A stretch of DNA of 64,000 bases from SHVZ01 sp041906305. Its GTDB lineage: Bacteria; Pseudomonadota; Alphaproteobacteria; SHVZ01. Of the stretch, positions 1 through 7,037 are shown in pieces. The notes below the pieces were generated by a model. That model was not told where the DNA came from. It did no database searches and saw only the letters and a list, made by a program, of their open reading frames with translations. How positions within the stretch are numbered: the stretch's first letter is position 1; every line of letters begins with the position of its first letter. The stretch lies in the NCBI GenBank assembly GCA_041906305.1, contig JAYRJL010000007.1:124001-188000 (forward strand), given 5' to 3'. The position numbers and the translations under genes are program-made.

Positions 1-495
1 CTCACCGCGCTCAGCGACACGCAGTTCCTTTTGCTCAGCCGCGACAGCGGCAACGGCTACGGCCTCAAGGGCACGACCTCGCTCTATCGCCGGATCGACA
101 TCCTCGACATCTCGAAGGCGACCAACATCGCAGGATCCGACTTCGACAAGACCAGGTCGATCGCGCCGAAGGGCGTGCTCGATCCGTCGATCACGCCGGC
201 GACCCTGACCGGCTTCGTCGACATCAACGACAACGCCGAGCTCAACCGCTTCGGGCTCCGCAACGGAGCACCCAACGACGCGAACAACCTGTCGGAGAAG
301 TGGGAAGCGGTATCGCTGGTGAGCGCGCTCGACCCGGCGGCACCGCAGGACTTCTTCATGGTCGTCGCCAACGACAACGACTTCATGACCCAGGACGGAT
401 TCCAGGTCGGTGCGCCCTACAAGGACGAGAGCGGCGCCAACGTCGACACGGTGTTCCTGGTCTGGCGTCTGACGATCCCGACGCTGGCGAAGTAA
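1..495 (+). CDS. Phytase-like esterase domain protein, C-terminal part (5' cut by window edge)
   Basis: The frame is open from base 1, so only the last 164 residues are present. The sequence carries LLSRDSGNG near the start, then acidic loops (DINDNAELNRFG, VVANDNDFMTQDG) and ends in a beta-strand-rich tail, VFLVWRLTIPTLAK. This pattern fits the esterase-like activity of phytase family (a secreted beta-propeller, PF13449), in which Asp/Asn-rich loops bind calcium. The substrate cannot be inferred from the fragment. A strong intrinsic terminator follows about 95 bases after the stop, so this is the last gene of its unit. The family call rests on motif resemblance by eye. Confidence 0.6.
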   Translation, partial: LTALSDTQFLLLSRDSGNGYGLKGTTSLYRRIDILDISKATNIAGSDFDKTRSIAPKGVLDPSITPATLTGFVDINDNAELNRFGLRNGAPNDANNLSEKWEAVSLVSALDPAAPQDFFMVVANDNDFMTQDGFQVGAPYKDESGANVDTVFLVWRLTIPTLAK

Positions 496-588
496 GCGCG
501 AAATATCGTGGCGTTCGATTGCGGATAATTATACAAATCTAATATTGACAAAAATCCGCGTTTCTGACAGGATTCGCGGTAATTGAGA

Positions 589-627
589 GGACCTGCGCCC
601 GACCGGGCGGCAGGTCCTTTTCTTTTT
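589..627 (+). terminator. Rho-independent terminator
   Basis: The arms GGACCTGC-GCCC and GGGC-G-GCAGGTCC pair around a GACC loop, with a single bulged G, and are followed at once by a T-rich run (ttttctttttc). It ends transcription of the phytase-like gene. The next gene's ribosome site lies directly behind it. Confidence 0.85.
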
Positions 628-645
628 CCGACATGGAGTTGGCCG

Positions 646-1107
646 ATGCACGGGCACACCCACGGGGTGTCGCGCGAGTGCCCGGATTTTGCCCGGAGCG
701 TCGCTGAACGGTGTTGGATCGACGGCGACCTGATCCGTCTCTCCCACTGGCCGGTCGGCGGCATCCGGCCGGGCGTCCGCGGCAGGCCGGTGCCGTGGCT
801 GATCGATCTCTCCGTTCTCGAAGACGCGATGCGCGAGGTCTACGGGCGCGGCTTCGATCTCGGCGGCCGCGCCCCGCTGCTGCAACTCGCCGCCGACGCG
901 CTCGCCGCCGGTGACCGACTACACGCCGCTGAGATCGCTGATGCCATTGCGTTCCCGCCGCCCGAGTTCAAGTCCCGCTTCTGCGATGCCGGCCTCCGCT
1001 ACCTCGCGTGGGGACCTGCGCACAGCCGCGGCAATCCTCGCATCGACGCGCAACATGCTCCGCATCCCAAGGATCATCCATTGGGCCATCAGCGGCCATT
1101 GCTCTGA
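646..1107 (+). CDS. Hypothetical protein, unrecognised
   Basis: The ATG at 646 is preceded by GGAG at 634-637 and encodes 153 residues. Residues 1-120 look like real protein: a mixed N-terminal half, then a helical segment (LLQLAADALAAGDRLHAAEIADAI). The last 30 residues, rich in His/Pro/Gln, look like out-of-frame translation. From about 1013 the +2 frame reads more naturally and runs to a stop that overlaps the next gene by ATGA. The gene may therefore be frameshifted near 1010. No family was recognised. It sits between a terminator and an accessory DUF2019 gene, in a stretch poorer in GC than the rest of the window. Confidence 0.4.
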   Translation: MHGHTHGVSRECPDFARSVAERCWIDGDLIRLSHWPVGGIRPGVRGRPVPWLIDLSVLEDAMREVYGRGFDLGGRAPLLQLAADALAAGDRLHAAEIADAIAFPPPEFKSRFCDAGLRYLAWGPAHSRGNPRIDAQHAPHPKDHPLGHQRPLL

Positions 1108-1219
1108 AATGTCCGACGTGCCTGTACTTACTATACGAGAATTTCTGCGTACTCTGCCGCTTGAGCGTCAACGGGAGTACGGGCTATGGGCTCTTCGTTG
1201 CTTCGGAGCCATGCAATGA
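1013..1219 (+). pseudogene. Possible frameshifted 3' end of the preceding hypothetical gene
   Basis: In the +2 frame this stretch encodes RGDLRTAAAILAS, then a segment ending in LPLERQREYGLWALRCFGAMQ. It has helix-like periodicity and plausible composition. Its TGA overlaps the ATG of the DUF2019 gene at 1216, the usual coupling in this genome. There is no good start codon of its own, so it is best explained as the displaced end of the gene starting at 646. Resequencing or a homologue alignment would decide. Confidence 0.25.
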
Positions 1220-1611
1220 GAAGCGATGATTTCGTTCGGAAGCCGCTAGATGAACTGGTTGCCGAGTATGTTGCCTTGGTGATCGAAGCTGACCATCTCT
1301 TCATGATCGCGCCTGTCAGGAAACGCAACAGGATCATCGCTCGCCATCGGTCAATCAGTGAAGAGATCATGTCACGCGGCGAAGCCGGAACGTGCATGAT
1401 GGTCAAGCTGATGTCGCATGATGAAGTTCCAGTCCGCGGTGAGGCTGCCGCCAGATGCCTTTCTCGTAATATCGACCGCGATCACGCGATCAATGTTCTT
1501 GCTGACATATGCGATCTTCGCGAGGGAAACGTCAGCATGAACGCAGCCGCTGCGTTGATGGTCGCGGGCGAATTCGACATGAAGACAGGGCCGATCCGCA
1601 GACCGACTTAG
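1216..1611 (+). CDS. DUF2019 domain protein
   Basis: This 131-residue soluble helical protein starts at ATG 1216, the first of the candidates that gives the family-like N-terminus MRSDDFVRKPLDELVAEYVAL. It then has the typical features of small DUF2019 proteins: an Asn/Arg-rich helix (RKRNRIIARH) followed by HEAT-like helices (VRGEAAARCLS, NVSMNAAAALMVA). The family's function is unknown; members often sit in accessory islands near toxin or immunity genes. Base composition here is visibly less GC-rich than in neighbouring genes, which suggests acquisition. The last residues after EFDMKTG look unlike the family and may reflect decay. Confidence 0.65.
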   Translation: MRSDDFVRKPLDELVAEYVALVIEADHLFMIAPVRKRNRIIARHRSISEEIMSRGEAGTCMMVKLMSHDEVPVRGEAAARCLSRNIDRDHAINVLADICDLREGNVSMNAAAALMVAGEFDMKTGPIRRPT

Positions 1612-1673
1612 AGCAAGAAAAAGCTTGGAGGGGCACGACTTCGAGGTTTGCAATCATCACAGCGGCAGGGGGC

Positions 1674-1858
1674 GACCTGGTGCCGGGCTTCTTCTACAGC
1701 CTGCCGGAAAAGGAAGCGGCCAAGCAGCGAGTGCCGCTCGGCCGCTATGGAGAGGTCGAGGAGCTGGTGAATACCGAGACGTTCCTGCTCTCCGACGGTG
1801 CCGGCTACTTCATCGGCAGAACCTCCGGGTCGACGGCGGCGTCACACGCGGGGTGTGA
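1674..1858 (+). pseudogene. Remnant of a short-chain dehydrogenase/reductase (C-terminus only)
   Basis: The reading frame gives LGRYGEVEELVNTETFLLSDGAGYFIG, the classical SDR C-terminal segment. It then loses frame by one base near 1820 and continues in another frame as NLRVDGGVTRGV followed by TGA, which is exactly the SDR ending. Restoring one missing C (ATCGGC-C-AG) would reconnect the two. The Rossmann glycine motif and the catalytic Ser/Tyr/Lys are absent. This is a truncated, frameshifted relic next to the accessory DUF2019 gene. Confidence 0.7.
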
Positions 1859-1865
1859 GGCCGCC
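1835..1865 (-). terminator. Stem-loop behind the solute-binding protein gene
   Basis: GGCGGC and GCCGCC, then TCACAC and GTGTGA, pair around a GCGGG loop with one G-G mismatch between the two helices. It lies just downstream of the leftward gene ending at 1877. There is no U-tract, so it may only protect the 3' end of the mRNA. Confidence 0.35.
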
Positions 1866-1876
1866 GCCGATGCCTA

Positions 1877-3475
1877 TTACTTCGTCACCGTCGCGTAGAA
1901 CACGCGGTCCTCGTTGACCTTCATGTCCTTGATCGTGTTGGAAACGCCCATCACGCGGAAGGTCTGGAAGAGATAGGCGAAGGGGCCATCCTGCATGTGC
2001 CGCTTCTGGATCTCCTTGTACATCTCCTCGCGCTTCTTCAGGTCCTTCTCGAGCAGGGCCTTGTCGGTCATGTCGTTGTACCACTTGTCGAAGAAGCTGG
2101 CGCGCCAGCTCGGGTACTGCGCGTTGCCCTTGGCTTCCGGGCTGTTGTCCGGATTGAAGGCCATCTGCTCGACGAAGCCGTGCGCGTCCGGCACGGTGAT
2201 GTAGTAGGCGGACATCGTCATGTCGAAGTTGCGCGCGCGGTGGCGTGCGACGACCTGGCCGTAGGCCATGGTCACGACGTTCAGCTTGACGCCGATCTTC
2301 GCCGCGTTCGCCTGGATGTGCTGGGCGAGGTCCGGATACGGGAAGGCGTTGCCGACGATCAGCTCCTTCTCGAAGCCGTTCGGATGGCCGGCCTCGGTCA
2401 GCAGCTGCTTGGCCTTGTCGAGGTCGAGCTTGAAGGGCTTGCCCTCTTCATAGGAGAGCGCGCCGAAGGCGCCGATCGGCACCAGCGACTGGCGCACGCG
2501 GCCTTCGTACTTCATCACCGTCTTCTCGAGCGCGTCGTAGTCGACGAGGTACTTGATCGCCTGGCGGACCTTGGCGTTCGAGAGGATCGGATCGTTCATG
2601 TTGAAGGTGATGTAGTAGAACTGCGTGCGCGGCGTGCGCACCACCTTCGCGGCCTTGCCCGCCTCGATGCCGGCGAGATCGTTGCCGTTCAGCACGCGCG
2701 CCATGTCGATGTCGCCCTTCTCGAGCTGCAGGCGCTCGGCGGCCGACTCAGGCACGTGGCGGACGATGACGCGGCGCATCTTCGCCGGGCCCCGCCAGTA
2801 GCTGTCGTTGCGGGTGAGGACGACGGTGTCGTTGGCCGCCCAGCTGGTCAGCTTGAAGGCGCCGGCGCAGGCGGTGTTCGCGCCCAGCCACTTGTTGGCC
2901 ATGTCGCCGTTGACCTCGTGCTTCATCGCCTCGTTCTTGTCGAGGACGAAGGCGCCGCGGCCGGCGAACACCGTCGGACCGATCAGGGATTGCGGGTAGC
3001 CCTTGTCGAAGGTGACCTCGAGGGTCGTGTCGTCCTTGGCGACGATCGCCTGCTTCACGTTGTCCTTGTTGATGCCCCACTTGGTGATGATGTTCGCCGA
3101 GTTGAGGTTCAGGAGGACCAGGCGCTGCAGCGACCACTCGGCGTCCTTCGCCGTCACCGGGTTGCCCGAGTGATGCTTGACGCCCTTGCGCATCTTGAAC
3201 GTCCAGACCTTGCCGTCCTCGCTGATCGAGTAGCTTTCGGCCATGCCCGGGACCAGCTTCTCGGCGCTGCCGTAGTCGGTCAGCAGCAGCGGGTCGCAGA
3301 CGTTGTTCATGATCTCGTCGGTCGTCGTCTCGCCGATCTGAGCTGGATCGAAGGTGTAGAGGTTGTCCAGGTTCCAGGCGATGACGAAGGTATCCTTCGG
3401 CGTTGCCGCGCTCGCCGGTGCCGCCAAGGTTGCCGCGAGCAGTGCGGCGCCTACGGCTGTGCTGAAGTGTCGCAT
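1877..3475 (-). CDS. ABC transporter substrate-binding protein, family 5 (peptide/nickel type)
   Basis: This is a periplasmic receptor of the SBP_bac_5 family, which feeds oligopeptides, opines or similar solutes to an inner-membrane ABC importer. It has a Sec signal peptide (AALLAATLAAPASA) and then the family frame: WNLDNLYTFDPAQIG, VWTFKMRKGVKHHSG, and RQAIKYLVDYDALEKTV in lobe 2. Length is about 532 residues, normal for the family. I chose the ATG at 3475 because GGGGAG stands 9 bases upstream; the in-frame ATG at 3484 directly abuts that site. No permease or ATPase gene is adjacent, so its partner components must lie elsewhere. It diverges from the helicase gene. Confidence 0.9.
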   Translation of the reverse strand: MRHFSTAVGAALLAATLAAPASAATPKDTFVIAWNLDNLYTFDPAQIGETTTDEIMNNVCDPLLLTDYGSAEKLVPGMAESYSISEDGKVWTFKMRKGVKHHSGNPVTAKDAEWSLQRLVLLNLNSANIITKWGINKDNVKQAIVAKDDTTLEVTFDKGYPQSLIGPTVFAGRGAFVLDKNEAMKHEVNGDMANKWLGANTACAGAFKLTSWAANDTVVLTRNDSYWRGPAKMRRVIVRHVPESAAERLQLEKGDIDMARVLNGNDLAGIEAGKAAKVVRTPRTQFYYITFNMNDPILSNAKVRQAIKYLVDYDALEKTVMKYEGRVRQSLVPIGAFGALSYEEGKPFKLDLDKAKQLLTEAGHPNGFEKELIVGNAFPYPDLAQHIQANAAKIGVKLNVVTMAYGQVVARHRARNFDMTMSAYYITVPDAHGFVEQMAFNPDNSPEAKGNAQYPSWRASFFDKWYNDMTDKALLEKDLKKREEMYKEIQKRHMQDGPFAYLFQTFRVMGVSNTIKDMKVNEDRVFYATVTK

Positions 3476-3777
3476 TGAGGCCATCTCCCCGATTTTGAGC
3501 CGTTTCCGGTCGGAAACCCTGTCTTAACCGCGGCCTGGACGCAACCCCGACCCGTTTATCCCTGGTAATTCGAGATACCTTCCCCTATATGCCCGCTCAG
3601 AGTGCAGGTGCGGGCTTGGCCCGCATGGTCGGCGCAAGAGCGAGTCTCAGGGCGTCGGATGCCCTCGGCCTCGACGGCCTCCATCTGGAACTCCCCCTCC
3701 TTCAACAAGAGCGGCCTCCCGGTGGTCTCGCTGCGTTCGCGCGGTTCGCGGACACTTGTTCTCTTGCAAAGGTTCCT
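3476..3777. other. Divergent intergenic region and long 5' leader of the helicase gene
   Basis: These 302 bases separate the divergent binding-protein and helicase genes. In the helicase frame the sequence stays open back to an ATG at 3589, but the residues encoded there (Ala/Gly/Arg/Leu-rich) do not resemble a helicase N-terminus. It is better read as an untranslated leader. Long leaders are common in front of DEAD-box helicase genes, where they mediate cold or autoregulatory control; that role here is inference. No clear promoter boxes were identified. Confidence 0.4.
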
Positions 3778-5295
3778 TTGACTCAGTTTTCCGACCTCGG
3801 CCTTTCGGCGCCGCTTCTTCAAGCGCTCGCCTCGATCGGCCACGACATCCCCACGCCCATCCAGTCGGGCGCGATTCCTACCCTCCTTACCGGTCGTGAC
3901 CTGATCGGCATCGCCCAGACCGGCACCGGCAAGACCGCCGCATTCGGCCTGCCGATGCTTCAGCGCCTCGCCGCCACGCCGACCAAGCGTCTGCCCCGCC
4001 GTCCGCGGGCGCTGATCCTGGCACCGACCCGCGAGCTCGCGACCCAGATCAGCGACAGCCTGAAGAAGCTCAGCCAGCACCTGAACGGCACGCGCATCGC
4101 CGTCGTCTTCGGCGGCGTCGGATACCGCCCTCAGGTCGATGCGCTGCAGAAGGGCGTCGACATCCTCGTCGCCTGCCCGGGCCGTCTCCTCGACCTGGTC
4201 GAGCAGAAGGCCTGCGACCTGACCGGGATCGAGATCCTGGTCCTGGACGAAGCCGACCGCATGCTCGACATGGGCTTCATCCACTCGATCCGCCGGATCG
4301 TGGCGCTGGTGCCGAAGCAGCGCCAGACGCTGCTGTTCTCGGCGACGATGCCGTCGGAGATCGCGGCTCTCACCAAGGCCTATCTCTCGAATCCCGAGCG
4401 GGTCGAGGTGACGCCGCAGGCGACCACGGTCGAGAAGATCGACCAGAAGGTCATCCACGTCGCGCATCCCCAGAAGTCGGCGCTGCTGGCGCATCTGCTG
4501 GGCGACACCGGCATGTCGCGCACCATCGTCTTCACCCGGACCAAGCACGGCGCCAATCGCGTCGCCGAGCGGCTCGAGAAGCAGGGCATTGCGGCGTCGG
4601 CGATCCACGGCAACAAGAGCCAGACGGCGCGCGAGAAGGCGTTGGCTGGGTTTCGTGCCGGCGACCTCCGCGTCCTGGTCGCGACCGACCTGGCCGCCCG
4701 CGGCATCGACGTTCAGGCGATCAGCCACGTCGTCAACTTCGACCTGCCCAACGAGCCCGAGAGCTACGTACATCGCATCGGCCGCACTGCGCGCGCCGGC
4801 GCCTCCGGCACCGCGGTCGCGTTCTGCGCGCCGGACGAGCGCTCGATGCTGAAGGCGATCGAGCGCATGACGCGCCAGTCGATCCCGGTGATGGCCCTGC
4901 CGGAGCAGCTTCCGGTCCTGCCGGCGTACCAGTCGACGCCGGCCGGCGACCGCGACGACGAGAAGCCGCGCCAGCAGCGCCATGCGCGCAACGGCGGCGG
5001 CCACAGGCAGCCTCACGGCAAGCCGAACAGCGGCCGGCCGCAGCATGGCAAGCCGGGCAATGGCAAGCCGCAGCACGCCAGGCAGCAGGACGCCCGTTCT
5101 CAGGACGGTAGGCCGAACGAAGGGAAGCCACACAACGGCGGCCACGGCCAGCGCCAGAAGCAGGGCGGCCACGCGTCGAAGCCGCATGGACAGAAACCGC
5201 GCCATCACGCGCCGCAGCGTTCGGGCGGCGGTGGCGGCGGCATCGGCGATATCGGCTTCCTCCGCGCGGCGCCGCCGCACGGCCAGGACCGCTAG
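3778..5295 (+). CDS. DEAD-box ATP-dependent RNA helicase, RhlE-like
   Basis: This enzyme unwinds structured RNA in ribosome assembly and mRNA turnover. All core motifs are present: Q-motif F4 and Q29, Walker A AQTGTGKT (46-53), PTREL (83-87), DEAD (147-150), SAT (178-180) and HRIGRTAR (322-329). The last 120 residues are a low-complexity basic tail rich in His, Gly, Gln and Lys with repeated HGKP/NGKPQH units, a typical RNA-tethering extension. The start is TTG 3778, with AAGG five bases upstream, which gives the family-like beginning MTQFSDLGLS. It is monocistronic and ends in a bidirectional terminator shared with the convergent binding-protein gene. Confidence 0.9.
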   Translation: MTQFSDLGLSAPLLQALASIGHDIPTPIQSGAIPTLLTGRDLIGIAQTGTGKTAAFGLPMLQRLAATPTKRLPRRPRALILAPTRELATQISDSLKKLSQHLNGTRIAVVFGGVGYRPQVDALQKGVDILVACPGRLLDLVEQKACDLTGIEILVLDEADRMLDMGFIHSIRRIVALVPKQRQTLLFSATMPSEIAALTKAYLSNPERVEVTPQATTVEKIDQKVIHVAHPQKSALLAHLLGDTGMSRTIVFTRTKHGANRVAERLEKQGIAASAIHGNKSQTAREKALAGFRAGDLRVLVATDLAARGIDVQAISHVVNFDLPNEPESYVHRIGRTARAGASGTAVAFCAPDERSMLKAIERMTRQSIPVMALPEQLPVLPAYQSTPAGDRDDEKPRQQRHARNGGGHRQPHGKPNSGRPQHGKPGNGKPQHARQQDARSQDGRPNEGKPHNGGHGQRQKQGGHASKPHGQKPRHHAPQRSGGGGGGIGDIGFLRAAPPHGQDR

Positions 5296-5304
5296 AAAAG
5301 AAAA

Positions 5305-5330
5305 AGGGCCGGCTCGAAAGAGCCGGCCCT
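5305..5330. terminator. Bidirectional intrinsic terminator
   Basis: Perfect 11-base arms AGGGCCGGCTC/GAGCCGGCCCT enclose a GAAA loop. A-rich sequence lies on the left and T-rich on the right, so it serves both the rightward helicase gene and the leftward gene ending at 5355. Confidence 0.9.
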
Positions 5331-5354
5331 TTCGCTTTCAGGCGATCTCTGCGC

Positions 5355-6935
5355 TCAGTTCTTGTCCACGTTCCAGAACACCGGCGCCATCACTTCCTGG
5401 AATCCGGTGATGTTGGTGCGCATGGCCATCGGCTGGAAGAACTGGCCGAGCGGTACGTACTGGATCGTGGTCATCGCCTGCTTCTGGATCTCCTCGCCGA
5501 TCACCTTGCGCTTGGCGAGATCGGGTTCCTTCGCCCAGGCGGTGAGCAGGTCTTCCATTTTCTGATCGCAGGTCCAGCCGCGGTAGCCGTCCAGCGTGCA
5601 GGGCGAGCCGATCTGGAAGTTGGAAATCGCGCTGCCCAGGATCGGGCCGGCGACCCAGGTGTGGAACAGGCTCCAGCCGCCCTGTTCCGGCGGATCCTTC
5701 TTGTTGCCGCGCTGGAGCACCAGGCCCCAGTCGATGCCGACCGGTTCGACGTTGGCGCCGATGTCGCGGAGCTTCTGCACTGTCACTTGCGCGAGATCGC
5801 GGATCACCTGCTGGTCCATCGGAATCAGCACGACGATCTTCTCGCCCTTGTATCCGGATTCCTGGAGCAGCTGCTTGGCCTTGGCGATGTCGGGCTTGCG
5901 ATAGGGCTCGCTGCCGGCCTCGCTCGCGGTCGGCATGCCGCAGGCCATCACCGCCCAGCACGTCTTCCAGTTGGCCGGGTCGCTGCCGATGGCGGCGGCC
6001 ATGTAGTCGGTCTGGTCGATCGCGTGCATCAGCGCCTGTCGCGCCTTCACGTTGTTGAAAGGCGGATGCAGGAAGTTCGGCTTGATGATGCCGAGCGCGC
6101 CGGCCTTGTTGTGGATGAAGGTCTTGATCTGCGGGTTCTTCTTCAGGATCGGTAGTAGGTCGAGCGGCGGCGTCTCGTAGACGTCGATCTCGCCCTTGTC
6201 GAGCGCCGCCACGGCGGTCGCCGAGTCAGGCATGATCATCACGTCGATGCGGTCGACCTTGGCCACCTTGGCGCCGCCGAAGCCGTTCACCGGCTCGCTG
6301 CGCGGGGCGTAGTCCTTGAACTTGTCGTAGACGATCTTGCTGCCGGGAACGAACTCGGCCTTGTTGAAGACGAAGGGGCCGGATCCGACGACCTCGGTGA
6401 TAGGAGTAGCGGCGTCGGTCGAGGCTTCCTTCTCGCGCATGATGTAGAGCGCGGTGTTGCCGTAGCCCAGCACGCTGATCGTGCTGCCGAAGGGCTCGCG
6501 CAGCGTGAGGGTGAAGCTGCGGTCGTCGACCGCGGCCAGCGTCATGCCGAGGCCGACGAGCCGCTTGCCGCCGACGTCCATCTTGGCCCAGCGCTCGATC
6601 GACTTGATCACGTCCCTGGTGGTGACGGCGGTTCCGTCATGGAACCTGAGTCCCGGGCGCAGCTTGATGGTGTAGACCTTGCCGTCGCCGCTGACCGCGT
6701 AGCTCTCGACCATCTGCGGCTGGGTGACGCCCGAGGTGTCGTCGCCGAACAGGTTGTCGTAGACGCGCCAGGCATGCTGGTGGGTGACCGACGACAGGTT
6801 GTTGACCGGGTCCATCGTGCCCATGTTCGCCTGCGGCACGTACCTCAGCACCTTCTGGGCCGATGCCTCGCCGGCGACGGCCGCGGCGGCGAGCAGTGCT
6901 CCGAACGCGATCGAGCCGATCCTCGTGAACGACAT
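5355..6935 (-). CDS. ABC transporter substrate-binding protein, family 5
   Basis: This is a periplasmic solute receptor of 526 residues. A signal peptide ends in AVAGEASA, and the mature protein begins QKVLRYVPQANMGTMDPVNN. It keeps the family blocks RVYDNLFG, LRPGLRFHDG and PPFNNVKARQALMHAIDQ. The start ATG at 6935 is preceded by GGAGGAGG. The protein is highly similar end to end to its upstream neighbour (7038-8627), including LLQESGYKGEKIVVLIPM and GSDPANWK, so the two arose by tandem duplication. Each has its own terminator, so they are transcribed at least partly independently. No transporter membrane subunits are nearby. The ligand is unknown; a peptide or a small amide-type solute is likely. 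Confidence 0.9.
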   Translation of the reverse strand: MSFTRIGSIAFGALLAAAAVAGEASAQKVLRYVPQANMGTMDPVNNLSSVTHQHAWRVYDNLFGDDTSGVTQPQMVESYAVSGDGKVYTIKLRPGLRFHDGTAVTTRDVIKSIERWAKMDVGGKRLVGLGMTLAAVDDRSFTLTLREPFGSTISVLGYGNTALYIMREKEASTDAATPITEVVGSGPFVFNKAEFVPGSKIVYDKFKDYAPRSEPVNGFGGAKVAKVDRIDVMIMPDSATAVAALDKGEIDVYETPPLDLLPILKKNPQIKTFIHNKAGALGIIKPNFLHPPFNNVKARQALMHAIDQTDYMAAAIGSDPANWKTCWAVMACGMPTASEAGSEPYRKPDIAKAKQLLQESGYKGEKIVVLIPMDQQVIRDLAQVTVQKLRDIGANVEPVGIDWGLVLQRGNKKDPPEQGGWSLFHTWVAGPILGSAISNFQIGSPCTLDGYRGWTCDQKMEDLLTAWAKEPDLAKRKVIGEEIQKQAMTTIQYVPLGQFFQPMAMRTNITGFQEVMAPVFWNVDKN

Positions 6936-6981
6936 GCATCCTCCTCCTCTTCGGGAGGGATCAGCAGATCACGGATAGGAG

Positions 6982-7016
6982 CAAAAGAAAACGGCCGGTC
7001 CTTTCGGGCCGGCCGT
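6982..7016 (-). terminator. Intrinsic terminator between the tandem binding-protein genes
   Basis: ACGGCCGG and CCGGCCGT pair around a short loop. On the minus strand the hairpin is followed by TTTTCTTTT, a clear U-tract. It ends the upstream paralogue's transcript before the downstream paralogue begins. Confidence 0.85.
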
Positions 7017-7037
7017 CTCGCATCGAGAGAAAGAGGC

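Noticed and set aside
545..573. TTGACA box as a promoter for a small RNA before the terminator at 589
   Set aside because: No acceptable -10 element at 16-18 bases, and a transcript of only about 40 bases would result. The terminator is fully explained by the upstream gene.
1997..3478. Long rightward open frame antisense to the first binding-protein gene
   Set aside because: It is rich in Val/Leu/Arg/Asp/His with no family motif, while the opposite strand encodes a complete SBP with signal peptide. It is a codon-bias shadow, as are similar long frames at 6639-8546, 9403-11325, 13909-15417, 32727-34844, 34977-36791 and 37277-38902.
3589..3777. N-terminal extension of the helicase to the ATG at 3589
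   Set aside because: The 63 extra residues do not resemble any helicase N-terminus, and TTG 3778 has its own ribosome site at the correct distance from the Q-motif.
4985..5200. Repeat array or CRISPR-like structure in the helicase tail
   Set aside because: The repeats are imperfect codon-level repeats of HGKP/NGKPQH in a basic protein tail, with no spacers or palindromic repeats.
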